A stretch of DNA of 64,000 bases from positions 1-64,000 of the forward strand of contig PSKS01000003.1 in assembly GCA_040289115.1 (NCBI GenBank), written 5' to 3'. The notes below the pieces were generated by a model. The model did no database searches. It saw only the letters and a list, made by a program, of their open reading frames with translations, and was not told the origin of the DNA. The first letter of the stretch is position 1, and each line of letters begins with the position of its first letter. The DNA comes from JAUQQI01 sp040289115 (GTDB taxonomy: Bacteria; Chloroflexota; Dehalococcoidia; JAUQQI01). A program made the translations under genes and the position numbers. Shown piece by piece: positions 1 through 8,291 of the stretch.

Positions 1-1
1 C

Positions 2-226
2 GCCCGCGATTGGGCCGAGGCTATAGCCGTGGCCAGGGAATACATTCCCGACGAAGTCGTCCAACGGTTCTGCCTGGTCGGCCCGCCCGAGGCTGCCATC
101 GGCCGAGTGAGGGAACTGGCCCAGGCCGGGGTCGACGAAATCTTTCTCCGCTGGTGGAGCAGCTATGAACTTCCTATCCCCCTTATGGAAGTGTTCGGCC
201 GCCGGGTTATACCCGCTCTGGGCTAA
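2..226 (+). CDS. LLM-class flavin-dependent oxidoreductase, C-terminal end (cut by left edge)
   Basis: An open frame enters from the left edge and ends in a TAA, leaving about 74 residues. The segment with FCLVGPPEAAIGRVRELAQAGVDEIFL matches the C-terminal helix-strand end of the bacterial luciferase-like family (F420- or FMN-dependent monooxygenases and reductases), where a 'GTPEEV...L..aGVDe' pattern is typical. The N-terminal cofactor-binding barrel lies outside the window, so substrate and cofactor cannot be judged. It points toward the broken transporter genes that follow and is not obviously in an operon with them. Confidence 0.6.
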   Translation, partial: ARDWAEAIAVAREYIPDEVVQRFCLVGPPEAAIGRVRELAQAGVDEIFLRWWSSYELPIPLMEVFGRRVIPALG

Positions 227-232
227 AAGGGG

Positions 233-640
233 TTATTGCTCCATCCAGACCTCGTGCATGTAGAGCAGAGCGTCCCGGTAGCCGATGCTGGGGAAGTCTC
301 GGACCTTCCGGTTGATCGCCCTCAGCTCGACCGGGTGGTAAATGAAGACCCAAGGCAGGTCTTCGGCCAGGATCTCCTGAACCCGGTAGTAAATGTCCCG
401 CCGCCGCTCGTATTCAAAGGTCCGTCGGGCCTCCCGGAGGAGCCGGTCTAGGTCCGGGTTGCAGTAGCCGTATTCATTAGTGGCCCCGCCGCACCCGAAG
501 TAGCTGAAGACGTCGGGGGAATTGGGGGTCACATAGTAGTAGACCGTGGCTTCGTGGTCGCGAGAGCCGCGTACCCGGTTGAGCATGGCGTTGAACTCCA
601 TAAAGTTTACGTTTACCTGGACCCCGACAGCCTTGAGGTT
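233..640 (-). pseudogene. C-terminal remnant of a peptide-type ABC solute-binding protein
   Basis: About 135 residues are readable up to a TAA stop. The string KAVGVQVNVNFMEFNAML is the usual 'lLkavGi.v.l..mef' segment of family 5 (SBP_bac_5, OppA/DppA) binding proteins. It is followed by the Asn-Tyr-Gly-Tyr-Cys-Asn-Pro-Asp-Leu-Asp motif and the closing 'PWVFIYHP' strand. Nothing upstream encodes the first 350 to 400 residues: at about 640 homology stops and an inverted fragment of a similar protein begins. I read it as a decayed gene cut by an inversion or deletion. Confidence 0.7.
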
Positions 641-642
641 CT

Positions 643-787
643 GTGGATGACGGGGCCAGGGTGGCGGCCCTGGAGGCGGGCGACGTGGACATCATCCACG
701 CGTTTCCGCCCCTGGATGCGCAGCGGCTGCAGACCAACACCAGCCTGCAGGTTCTTAACCCGCTTTTCGGGCTCGACATGCCCCAAA
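643..787 (+). pseudogene. Inner fragment of a family 5 solute-binding protein, opposite strand
   Basis: Read on the plus strand, this short piece encodes DDGARVAALEAGDVDIIHAF followed by PPLDAQRLQ. That is the conserved 'd..aRvaaLqaGevDii' segment in the middle of OppA/DppA-type binding proteins. It has no start, no signal sequence and no C-terminal lobe. It sits between a minus-strand binding-protein C-terminus and a minus-strand truncated peptidase, so both of its ends are rearrangement junctions. The most economical reading is a broken gene partly inverted in place. Confidence 0.6.
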
Positions 788-1452
788 AGCTCCCCCACCA
801 CAATGGGGGTCTTTCGCCAGCCCCAGAAGGTCCGGGCCCAGACAAAGACCCGCACCGGCCCAGACCTTAAAAGGGCCCGCAAATGGTCGGCATCGGTACC
901 GCCCACCGAAACCACCGCAATCTTTGCCAGGTCCCGGGCCGTGCGGGTGGTTGGGGTGCCCCAAACCGGCGAAACGCAAAGCTCATGAAGCCTTTCACCC
1001 TGAAGGCCGATTAAGGCCAAGGCGCCGGCCCGCTGGGCCAAAAGCACCTTTAAGGGGGAGGGCATCCCCTCGGTCACGACGATTTTCTGGCTTAGGTCGG
1101 CCCCTTCGAAGTCGGATTCCCGGCCCGGGCCCAGGTAGATGGCCTCGGCCTCGAGGCCCCCGGGTGGGGTCGAGGGCACCAGCCCGTGGGTTATGGCCCG
1201 GAGCCGGCGCCTTTCGGGGGCCCTGACCTCGACCTCAGCCGCCTCGGGCCAGCCTAAGAGGCTTTCGAACTCGTAGCGGGAAGTTTTAAGGCCGTACTCG
1301 GCGAGCCTTTGCTCGATGTAATCGACGGCTGCCAGCTCCCCGGGGGTTCCCGAAACCCTCTCCCAGCGGGCTAAAGCCTCCGCATGGGCCCAAAGCCTTT
1401 CGGCCGAGACCTCCGAAAGGAGCCGGGACTCCGCCGCCATAAGCCCAGACAT
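788..1452 (-). pseudogene. M28-type zinc aminopeptidase, N-terminal part only
   Basis: The gene starts well: ATG at 1452 with GGAGGT eight bases upstream. The first 220 residues carry the N-terminal 'SGTPGELAAVDYIEQRL' signature of M28 peptidases and a PA-like insert (ADLSQKIVVTEG, ALALIGLQ). Homology ends near 788 at VVGELLG, before any of the zinc-binding His/Asp/Glu residues of the catalytic domain, and the frame then reads antisense through a transporter fragment. An active peptidase is therefore not encoded. The remnant solute-binding gene 35 bp upstream suggests a former peptide uptake and hydrolysis operon. Confidence 0.65.
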
Positions 1453-1486
1453 GCCTTTACCTCCTGATGGTGTTTCATTTATCCGG

Positions 1487-1789
1487 TCAGGTATACTGGA
1501 GCCAGTCGTAATACTCGTTTTTATAGACTCGGAAGCCTTTAACGGCCACGCTGGCAACGATGGTCTCCTTGGTATCGTAGCTGGGAACCAGTACCGCGTC
1601 CTTGGCCACTAGTTCCAGGGCCTGGGCATAAAGCTGGCCCCGCTGAGCCCCATCTGGGTTAGCCCGGACCTGGACAGTGAGCTCGTCCACCGCCGGGTTG
1701 CAGTACTGCATGAAGTTGAAGCCATTCGGTGGATGTAAAGTCAATCCAGAATATCGCAGGGCTTTCCAGTTTTCATGGTTGTTGGCCGA
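1487..1789 (-). pseudogene. C-terminal remnant of a second solute-binding protein
   Basis: The last 100 residues of an SBP_bac_5 protein are readable. They include FNFMQYCNPAVDELTVQ (the 'Y.Np..D.l' motif) and LVPSYDTKETIVASVAVKGF, and end in a TGA 35 bp before the M28 peptidase start. A stop codon lies in frame just upstream of the recognisable part, and no signal peptide or N-lobe is found. It differs in sequence from the remnant at 233-640, so two different binding-protein genes have died here. Confidence 0.6.
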
Positions 1790-1923
1790 TTAGCAGGCTT
1801 AGGCCTCGGTCGGCCCGGGCTTTTGGCCCGAAACCCGTTCACCACGAACCGATAACCCAGCACCCCGATCCGGTTCAGGGCCAGATTTCTTCGGAATCTG
1901 GTCCTGAACAAACCCACAGGCCC

Positions 1924-1955
1924 TTGACGACAGCTTGGGAGTGTGATATTATAAT
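1924..1955 (+). promoter_or_regulatory. Promoter of the ilv-leu T-box transcript
   Basis: TTGACG at 1924-1929 and a perfect TATAAT at 1950-1955, spaced by 20 bases. The spacing is longer than ideal, so the -35 assignment is weaker than the -10. It lies directly upstream of the T-box leader. Confidence 0.55.
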
Positions 1956-1961
1956 GCTGAC

Positions 1962-2260
1962 CTCAGTTACAGAGTCGAATGCGTCGACGGGGAGTAGTAG
2001 GGCAGCCTCTGCTCTCCCAGCGAGCCGGGGTTAGGTGAAAGCCCGGTAGGGCAAGCTCCCGAACTCGCCCCTGAGCTGCCGGACTGAACGGGTTGATGAG
2101 GCGACGCTGCCGGTCGCCTCATTATGTTTACCTTAGTAGGCCCGGCCGGGTGCGCCCGTTATCGCGTCAGAGGGGGCGCGGCCGGCTTCGCCGGTTCCGG
2201 CGCCAAGAAGGGTGGTACCGCGGCACCAAATGAGCTCGCCCCTTCGGGTGAGCTCATTTT
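1962..2260 (+). promoter_or_regulatory. T-box leader, probably leucine-responsive, with terminator
   Basis: Stem I can be closed by GCGTCG (1981-1986) with CGACGC (2102-2107). An AGTA loop-E-like bulge (about 1993) and the GGTGAAAGCC distal-loop region follow. The specifier region reads GAACTC, giving CTC (Leu) at 2064-2066, which suits an ilv-leu operon. The T-box proper, AAGGGTGGTACCGCGG, is at 2208-2223. It is followed by an 11-bp GC-rich stem with a CTTC loop (2231-2256) and a T run: the terminator. Uncharged tRNA-Leu would favour the antiterminator and read-through. The specifier call is inference from the motif order. Confidence 0.85.
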
Positions 2261-2273
2261 GTTACCCGCCGCT

Positions 2274-2359
2274 TAGGTAAACCTGCTGCCGGCCGCGTCA
2301 ACTCGGGTGGTACCGCGGGAGCTATTAATATCCCGTCCCGAGAGGGACGGGATATTTTG
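2274..2359 (+). promoter_or_regulatory. Second T-box antiterminator/terminator module without its own stem I
   Basis: A second GGGTGGTACCGCGGG stands at 2305-2319, followed by a perfect 13-bp stem (AATATCCCGTCCC, 2327-2339, with 2344-2356) and TTTTG: a second intrinsic terminator. Only about 45 bases separate it from the first terminator, too few for another stem I and specifier. AGGTAAAC (2275-2282) can pair with GTTTACCT (about 2128-2135), which would loop out the whole first module. It may act as a second checkpoint reading the same tRNA, or be a leftover of duplication. Confidence 0.75.
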
Positions 2360-2395
2360 TTAAACTTTTTAAACATTACGGGAGGTCGGAGTTAC

Positions 2396-4087
2396 ATGAA
2401 GTTAAAGGGAGCACAAATCCTGGCGGAGTCTTTGGTTCGAGAAGGTGTCGAGGTAATCTTTGGTTATCCTGGGGGCGCAATTTTGCCTTTTTATCATTAC
2501 CTTCCGGAGTACCCCCAGATTAAGCACATCCTAGTCCGCCACGAGCAGGGAGCCGGCCACGCCGCCGACGGCTACGCCCGGGCCAGCGGCAAGGTCGGGG
2601 TGGCGGTAGCCACCTCGGGTCCCGGCGCGACTAACCTGGTCACAGCCATCGTTAACGCCCAGATGGACTCGGTGCCCATGGTGGTTATTACCGGGCAGGT
2701 TCCCCGGTCCATGATTGGCAAGGACGCCTTCCAGGAGACCGACGTAACCGGGATTACGCTCCCGATTACCAAGCACAATTACCTGGTGCTAAGCGCCGCC
2801 GACATCCCGCGGGTAATTCGCGAAGCCTTCTACATCGCCAGCTCCGGCCGCCCTGGTGTTGTCCTGGTGGATATCCCCCGGGATGTCCTGCAGGAGGAGG
2901 CCGAATTTCACTACCCTGAGAGCATCGATTTGCCCGGTTACCAGCCGACGGTTCAGGGGCACATCGCCCAGATCAAGAAGGCCGCCGACCTGATAAACCG
3001 GTCGGAGCGGCCCCTCATCATCGCCGGGCACGGCATCATCCTGTCCGGGGCTTACGCTGAGCTCCGGGAACTGGCCGAGAAGGCCCAAATACCGGTGGTC
3101 AACACCCTGCTGGGCATCTCCAACTTCCCCGCCACCCACTATCTCTACCAGGGGATGATGGGGATGCACGGCATGTACCACGTTAACATGGCCACCAACG
3201 AGGCCGACCTGATCATCGGCCTGGGCATTCGGTTCGACGACCGGGCCATGGGCCGCTTTAAGGATTTTGCCCCGAAGGCCAAGATCATCCACGTGGACAT
3301 TGACCCGGCGGAGATCGGCAAAAACGTCCGCTGCGACGTGCCCATTGTGGGGGACGTTAAGCAGGTCTTGCGGGTCCTGAATAAGTACGTTCAGCCCGGG
3401 AACCGCACGGCCTGGCTTAACTGGCTTGATGAGATGCGTCGCCGCTACCCTTCCCTTTTCATTCCCGACGACGGCCGACTCTGGTCAACTTACGTTATAA
3501 AGACCATCTACGAGGTCACCCCGGAGAGCGCCTACTTTACCACCGGCGTTGGGCAGCACCAGATGTGGGCAGCCCAGTACTTCTGCCGGGATAAGCCGAA
3601 TGTTTTCATCACGTCGGGCGGGCTGGGCACCATGGGCTTCGCCCTGCCGGCAGCCGTGGGCGTCAAGATGGCCCGTCCCGACGCGGTGGTCTGGGCCATC
3701 GAGGGGGACGGCGGCTTCCAGATGACCATGTACGAGCTGGCTACCTGCGTTGAGAACCGGATCGACGTGAAGGTCGCCGTTATTAACAACGGCTACCTGG
3801 GGATGGTCCGGCAGTGGCAGCAGCTCTTTTACAATAACCGCTACTCGGCGGTGGCCCTCTTTAACCCGGACTACGTCAAGCTGGCCGAGGCTTACGGAAT
3901 CCCCGGATTCCGGGTGAGCAGCCGCGACGAAGTGGTCCCCACCGTCGAAGCGGCTCTGGCCTACCCGGGACCAGCCCTTATCGAGTTCCAGGTTGAGCAG
4001 GAGGAGAACTGCTTCCCAATGGTGCCGCCGGGTGCGGCCCTCTCGGAGACGATACCCTTGCCCGTACCGGAGGCTGTCCGACGATGA
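2396..4087 (+). CDS. ilvB: Acetolactate synthase, large (catalytic) subunit
   Basis: This 563-residue ThDP enzyme condenses two pyruvates to 2-acetolactate, or pyruvate with 2-oxobutyrate, the first common step of Val/Leu/Ile synthesis. Visible signatures are the catalytic Glu in VRHEQGAGHAADGYARA (about 47-63), the central FAD/transhydrogenase-like domain, and the ThDP-Mg motif GDGGFQMTMYEL ... NNGYLGMVRQ near 440-480. The ATG at 2396 is chosen over an upstream in-frame ATG (2357) because GGGAGG precedes it and the upstream one lies inside the terminator. Its stop overlaps ilvN by ATGA, implying coupled translation. The T-box leader controls it. Confidence 0.95.
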   Translation: MKLKGAQILAESLVREGVEVIFGYPGGAILPFYHYLPEYPQIKHILVRHEQGAGHAADGYARASGKVGVAVATSGPGATNLVTAIVNAQMDSVPMVVITGQVPRSMIGKDAFQETDVTGITLPITKHNYLVLSAADIPRVIREAFYIASSGRPGVVLVDIPRDVLQEEAEFHYPESIDLPGYQPTVQGHIAQIKKAADLINRSERPLIIAGHGIILSGAYAELRELAEKAQIPVVNTLLGISNFPATHYLYQGMMGMHGMYHVNMATNEADLIIGLGIRFDDRAMGRFKDFAPKAKIIHVDIDPAEIGKNVRCDVPIVGDVKQVLRVLNKYVQPGNRTAWLNWLDEMRRRYPSLFIPDDGRLWSTYVIKTIYEVTPESAYFTTGVGQHQMWAAQYFCRDKPNVFITSGGLGTMGFALPAAVGVKMARPDAVVWAIEGDGGFQMTMYELATCVENRIDVKVAVINNGYLGMVRQWQQLFYNNRYSAVALFNPDYVKLAEAYGIPGFRVSSRDEVVPTVEAALAYPGPALIEFQVEQEENCFPMVPPGAALSETIPLPVPEAVRR

Positions 4088-4605
4088 CCGAGGTTAAAAA
4101 ACACACCATCGTCGCCTTAGTTCAGGACCAGCCCGGGGTCCTCAACCGCATCGCAAGCCTTTTCCGCCGCCGGATGTTCAACATCGACAGCCTGGCCGTC
4201 GGGCCGTCCGAGCGGCCGGGGCTTTCGCGGCTTACCCTGGTGATTAAAGCCGACCCCAGCGGCCTGGAGCAGGTGGTAAAACAGCTTTACAAGCTCATCG
4301 ACGTCATCAAGATCAGCGAGTTGGACGAGCAGACTAGCGTCCAGCGGGAGCTGGCCCTTATTAAGGTCTCGGCCCCGGCCCCCGTCCGGGCCGAGATAAT
4401 CCCTATCATCGACATCTTCCGGGCCAAGATCATTGATGTGGCCCCGGACGCCCTCATCATCGAGGCCACGGGGAGCGAGGACAAGGTCGACGCCCTGATT
4501 TCCTTGCTCAGGTCCTACGGAATCCAGGAGGTGGTCCGGACCGGGCGGGTGGCCATGACCCGGGCCAGCGCCCGGGCCCGGGCCGTCCAGGCCAAATCTG
4601 CGTGA
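4084..4605 (+). CDS. ilvN: Acetolactate synthase, small regulatory subunit
   Basis: A 173-residue partner of IlvB that confers feedback inhibition by branched-chain amino acids. The N-terminal ACT domain is clear (HTIVALVQDQPGVLNRIASLFRRR, then NIDSLAVG), followed by the C-terminal ALS_ss_C domain (SGLEQVVKQLYKLIDV ... IEATGSEDKVDALI). The length is normal for the long bacterial form. It overlaps ilvB by four bases and is followed 15 bases later by ilvC. The last 15 residues are Arg/Ala rich and not conserved. Confidence 0.93.
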   Translation: MTEVKKHTIVALVQDQPGVLNRIASLFRRRMFNIDSLAVGPSERPGLSRLTLVIKADPSGLEQVVKQLYKLIDVIKISELDEQTSVQRELALIKVSAPAPVRAEIIPIIDIFRAKIIDVAPDALIIEATGSEDKVDALISLLRSYGIQEVVRTGRVAMTRASARARAVQAKSA

Positions 4606-4620
4606 ACAGGAGGTGACCGA

Positions 4621-5622
4621 GTGGCGCGAATCTACTACGACGCCGACGCCGACCTTAACCTGCTTAAGGGTCGGCGGATTGCGGTGCTCGGCTTCGGCTC
4701 GCAGGGCCACGCCCACAGCCTGAACCTGCGGGACAGCGGCCTCGACGTAATCGTGGGCCTTTACGAGGGGAGCAAGTCCTGGGGTAAGGCCCAGGGGTTC
4801 GGCCTACAGGTGGCCACCGTCCGGGAGGCCTGCGAGCAGGCCGACATCATTATGGTCCTGCTGCCGGACCAGGTTCACCGGGAGGTCTACAACGCCGCCA
4901 TCGCCCCGGCCCTGAAGGCAGGCAAGACCCTAATGTTTGCCCACGGCTTTAACATCCACTTCGGCCAGGTGGTGCCCCCGCCCGACGTGGACGTAAGCAT
5001 GGTTGCCCCGAAGGCTCCGGGCCACATGATGCGGGAGCTTTTCACCCAGGGGCTAGGGGTTCCGGCCCTGCTGGCCGTCCACCAGGACGTCTCCGGCCGG
5101 GCCAAAGAGGTGGCTCTAGCCTACGCCAAGGGGATCGGTTCCACCCGGGCGGGGGTCGTGGAAACGACCTTCAAAGAGGAGACAGAAACGGACCTCTTCG
5201 GGGAACAGACGGTCCTGTGCGGCGGGGTCTCCGCCCTGGTAAAGGCCGCCTTCGAGGTGCTCACCGAGGCAGGCTACCAGCCGGAGCTGGCCTATTTCGA
5301 GTGCCTGCACGAGCTTAAACTCATCGTCGACCTGATGTACCAGGGCGGCCTGGCCTATATGCGCTACAGCGTCTCGGATACGGCCGAGTACGGCGACTAC
5401 ACCCGCGGTCCCCGGGTTATTGACCGGCGGGTCAAGGAGACCATGCGGGAGATTCTGGCCGAGATTCAGTCCGGCCGATTCGCCCGGGAGTGGATCCTGG
5501 AGAACCAGGCCGGCCGGCCGTCGTTCTACGCGATGCGTCGGGCGGAGGCCGACCACCCCTTGGAGGTGGTGGGACGTCAGCTCAGGGCGATGATGCCCTG
5601 GCTCAAAAAACCGGAAATGTAA
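4621..5622 (+). CDS. ilvC: Ketol-acid reductoisomerase, class I
   Basis: A 333-residue enzyme that isomerises and reduces acetolactate to dihydroxy-isovalerate with NAD(P)H and Mg. The Rossmann fingerprint GFGSQGHAHSLNLRDSG is at residues 24-40. The C-terminal helical domain has the acidic metal ligands (ETDLFGEQ, AYFECLHELKLIVDLMYQGG). The length and single knotted domain mark class I. GTG start with GAGGTGA upstream, 15 bp after ilvN. No dihydroxy-acid dehydratase (ilvD) gene follows, so that step must be encoded elsewhere. Confidence 0.95.
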   Translation: MARIYYDADADLNLLKGRRIAVLGFGSQGHAHSLNLRDSGLDVIVGLYEGSKSWGKAQGFGLQVATVREACEQADIIMVLLPDQVHREVYNAAIAPALKAGKTLMFAHGFNIHFGQVVPPPDVDVSMVAPKAPGHMMRELFTQGLGVPALLAVHQDVSGRAKEVALAYAKGIGSTRAGVVETTFKEETETDLFGEQTVLCGGVSALVKAAFEVLTEAGYQPELAYFECLHELKLIVDLMYQGGLAYMRYSVSDTAEYGDYTRGPRVIDRRVKETMREILAEIQSGRFAREWILENQAGRPSFYAMRRAEADHPLEVVGRQLRAMMPWLKKPEM

Positions 5623-5644
5623 AAACCCTTTGCGGAGGTTCGAA

Positions 5645-7192
5645 ATGGAACAGATTATTATCTTCGACACAACCCTGCGGGACGGCGAGCAGTCGCCCGG
5701 GGTGGCCCTCACTAAAGAAGAAAAGCTGGAGATTGCCAAGCAACTGGAACGGCTCGGGGTGGACGTCATCGAAGCCGGTTTCCCCATGACCTCACCGGGC
5801 GACTTCGAGGCGGTGCGGACCATCGCCCGGGAGGTGCGCAACTGCACCATTGCCGCCCTCACCCACGCCAACCCGGAGTCGGTGGACGTGACCTGGGAGG
5901 CCATCAAGGAGGCGGCCGACCCACGGATCCACGTGTTCCTATCGAGCTCGGACATCCACCTGGCCCACCAGCTCCGGAAGTCCCGGGAAGAGGTCCTGGA
6001 GCTGGCGGTGGCCATGGTGCGGCGGGCGGCCCGCTACACTTCCAACGTGGAGTTCTCGCCCATGGACGCCACCCGCTCCGACCCCAGGTTTGTGTACCAG
6101 ATCCTGACGGAGGTCATCGAGGCCGGGGCCACCACCGTGAACATCCCCGACACCGTCGGCTACGCCACCCCCGAGGAGTTCTATGCCCTCATCCGGGGGG
6201 TCTTTGAGAACGTGCCCAACATCCACAAGGCGGTGGTAAGCGTCCACTGCCACGACGACCTGGGGATGGCCGTGGCCAACTCCCTGGCAGGCATTCGGGC
6301 CGGTGCCCGGCAAGTTGAGGGGACCATCAACGGGATCGGGGAGCGGGCCGGCAACGCCGCCCTGGAAGAGATCATCATGGCCTTGCACACCCGCCGGGAC
6401 TTCTACGGCTTCACCACCCGGATCAATACCCGGGAGATCGCCCGGACGAGCCGGCTGGTGAGCGACCTGACCGGGATGGTGGTTCAGCCCAACAAGGCCA
6501 TTGTGGGCATGAATGCCTTCCGTCACCAGTCGGGAATTCACCAGGACGGGGTCCTTAAGGAGCGAACCACCTACGAGATTATGGACCCAAAGGAGATCGG
6601 CCTGACGTCCAGTCAGCTGGTGCTGGGCAAGAACTCCGGCCGGCACGCCTTCCGGGCTCGCCTGCTGGAGCTTGGCTATGACCTGGGGCCGGAGGAGCTG
6701 CGCCGGGCCTTTGCCCGCTTCAAGGAGATCGCCGACCGGAAGAAGCAGGTGACCGACCGGGACCTCATCGCCATCATCTCGGACGAGACCCAAGCCCAGC
6801 ACGTGGAGCACTACCGGCTGGAGGCGGTGCAGGTCCACACCGGCGACCGGATCGTGCCGGTGGCGACGATAACCGTCGTCTCCCCGGATGGCCGGTCGGT
6901 GACTGAGGTGGCCTCGGGGAACGGCCCGGTGGACGCCATCTGCAACGCCATTACCCGGGCGGTTCAGATTCCGGCCCGGCTGGTGGACTTCTCAGTGCGG
7001 GCTGTGACGGAGGGTGGGGATGCCGTCGGCGAGGTGAGCGTTATAATTGAGCACGAGGGCCGGCAGGTTCCCGGACGGGGGGTAGCCACGGACATTATCG
7101 TAGCCAGCGCCCGGGCGTTTATAAACGCCATTAACCGGCTCATCTCCAGCTACGAGGCCGCCGGCCGAAACGTCCCCATCGGCACACCCTGA
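5645..7192 (+). CDS. leuA: 2-isopropylmalate synthase
   Basis: A 515-residue enzyme that condenses acetyl-CoA with 2-oxoisovalerate, committing carbon to leucine. DTTLRDGEQSPGVAL at residues 8-22 supplies the catalytic Arg and metal Asp. HCHDDLGMAVANS (about 201-213) holds the two metal-binding His, and NGIGERAGNAALEEI follows. The C-terminal 150 residues form the LeuA dimer regulatory domain that binds leucine, so feedback control adds to the T-box. ATG 5645 follows GGAGG closely; an in-frame start at 5630 would overlap that ribosome site. Confidence 0.95.
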   Translation: MEQIIIFDTTLRDGEQSPGVALTKEEKLEIAKQLERLGVDVIEAGFPMTSPGDFEAVRTIAREVRNCTIAALTHANPESVDVTWEAIKEAADPRIHVFLSSSDIHLAHQLRKSREEVLELAVAMVRRAARYTSNVEFSPMDATRSDPRFVYQILTEVIEAGATTVNIPDTVGYATPEEFYALIRGVFENVPNIHKAVVSVHCHDDLGMAVANSLAGIRAGARQVEGTINGIGERAGNAALEEIIMALHTRRDFYGFTTRINTREIARTSRLVSDLTGMVVQPNKAIVGMNAFRHQSGIHQDGVLKERTTYEIMDPKEIGLTSSQLVLGKNSGRHAFRARLLELGYDLGPEELRRAFARFKEIADRKKQVTDRDLIAIISDETQAQHVEHYRLEAVQVHTGDRIVPVATITVVSPDGRSVTEVASGNGPVDAICNAITRAVQIPARLVDFSVRAVTEGGDAVGEVSVIIEHEGRQVPGRGVATDIIVASARAFINAINRLISSYEAAGRNVPIGTP

Positions 7193-7206
7193 ACCGGAGG
7201 CTGACC

Positions 7207-8274
7207 TTGCTCAGGATTGCGGTGCTGCCAGGCGACGGCATCGGCCCGGAAGTTACGGCCGCCGCCGTCCGGGTCCTGAAGCGGCTTGCCGAACAGGCCC
7301 GCTTAAAACTTCAGCTCCGGGAGGGGTTGGTCGGGGGCGCGGCCATCGATCGCACCGGCGATCCCCTCCCTCCGGAGACCTTAAAGCTCTGCCGGGAGGC
7401 CGACGCGGTGCTCTTCGGGGCAGTGGGCGGGCCCCGCTGGGACCACCTGCCGGTGGAGGCCCGGCCGGAGCGGGGCCTCCTCCGGCTCCGGAAGGCCCTG
7501 GGCCTCTACGCCAATCTGCGGCCAGTCCGGGCTTGGCCGGGAGTTACAGGCCCTTCACCCATCAAGCCTGACCGCCAGCAGGGGGCCGACCTGGTGCTGG
7601 TTCGGGAGCTCACCGGCGGCCTCTACTACGGCCGACCCCGAGGAATATTCCAGGGGCGGGCCGGCCGCCGGGCTATGGACACCCTTCGGTATACCGAGAC
7701 CGAAATCCGACGGGTCCTGCGGGTGGCCTTCGAGCTTGCCCGCCAGCGCCGGCGCAAGGTCACCTCGGTGGACAAGGCCAATGTGCTGGCCTCCTCCCAG
7801 CTCTGGCGGGCGGTGGCCGCCGAGGTGGGCCGGGAATACCCGGACGTGGAGCTGGAGCACGCCTTAGTAGACTCTACGGCGATGGCCCTGGTATCCCGGC
7901 CGAGGGCCTTCGACGTCATTGTCACGGAGAATATGTTTGGGGATATCCTTTCCGACGAGGCGGCCACCCTGGCCGGCAGCCTGGGGATGCTGCCCTCAGC
8001 CAGCCTTGGGCGGGGCCGGCGTGGGCTTTACGAGCCGGTCCACGGCACCGCCCCCGATATCGCCGGCCAGGGGGTAGCCAACCCCACCGGGGCGATCCTG
8101 AGCGCCGCCCTAATGCTCCGCCACTCCTTCGGCCTGGCCGAGGAGGCGGCCCGGATCGAGGCCGCCGTGGAAAGGACCCTGGTCCAGGGCTACCGGACGG
8201 CCGACATCGCCGAGCCGGAGGCCCGGGTTGTGGGCACGGCCGAATTTACCGAGGCCGTAATCGCTAACCTGTAA
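7207..8274 (+). CDS. leuB: 3-isopropylmalate dehydrogenase
   Basis: A 355-residue beta-decarboxylating dehydrogenase that oxidises 3-isopropylmalate to 2-oxoisocaproate with NAD. Evidence includes the N-terminal LPGDGIGPEV, the substrate Arg cluster RLRKALGLYANLRPVR, the metal-binding Asp region ENMFGDILSDEAA, and the NAD-binding segment YEPVHGTAPDIAGQGVANP. The start is TTG at 7207 preceded by GGAGG. An extra stretch around SPIKPDRQQGADLVLVREL is normal for the family. It sits 14 bp after leuA. Confidence 0.94.
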   Translation: MLRIAVLPGDGIGPEVTAAAVRVLKRLAEQARLKLQLREGLVGGAAIDRTGDPLPPETLKLCREADAVLFGAVGGPRWDHLPVEARPERGLLRLRKALGLYANLRPVRAWPGVTGPSPIKPDRQQGADLVLVRELTGGLYYGRPRGIFQGRAGRRAMDTLRYTETEIRRVLRVAFELARQRRRKVTSVDKANVLASSQLWRAVAAEVGREYPDVELEHALVDSTAMALVSRPRAFDVIVTENMFGDILSDEAATLAGSLGMLPSASLGRGRRGLYEPVHGTAPDIAGQGVANPTGAILSAALMLRHSFGLAEEAARIEAAVERTLVQGYRTADIAEPEARVVGTAEFTEAVIANL

Positions 8275-8291
8275 CCGGAGGGAAATACCAT

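Noticed and set aside
5939..6838. Minus-strand ORF of 299 codons
   Set aside because: Antisense shadow of leuA.
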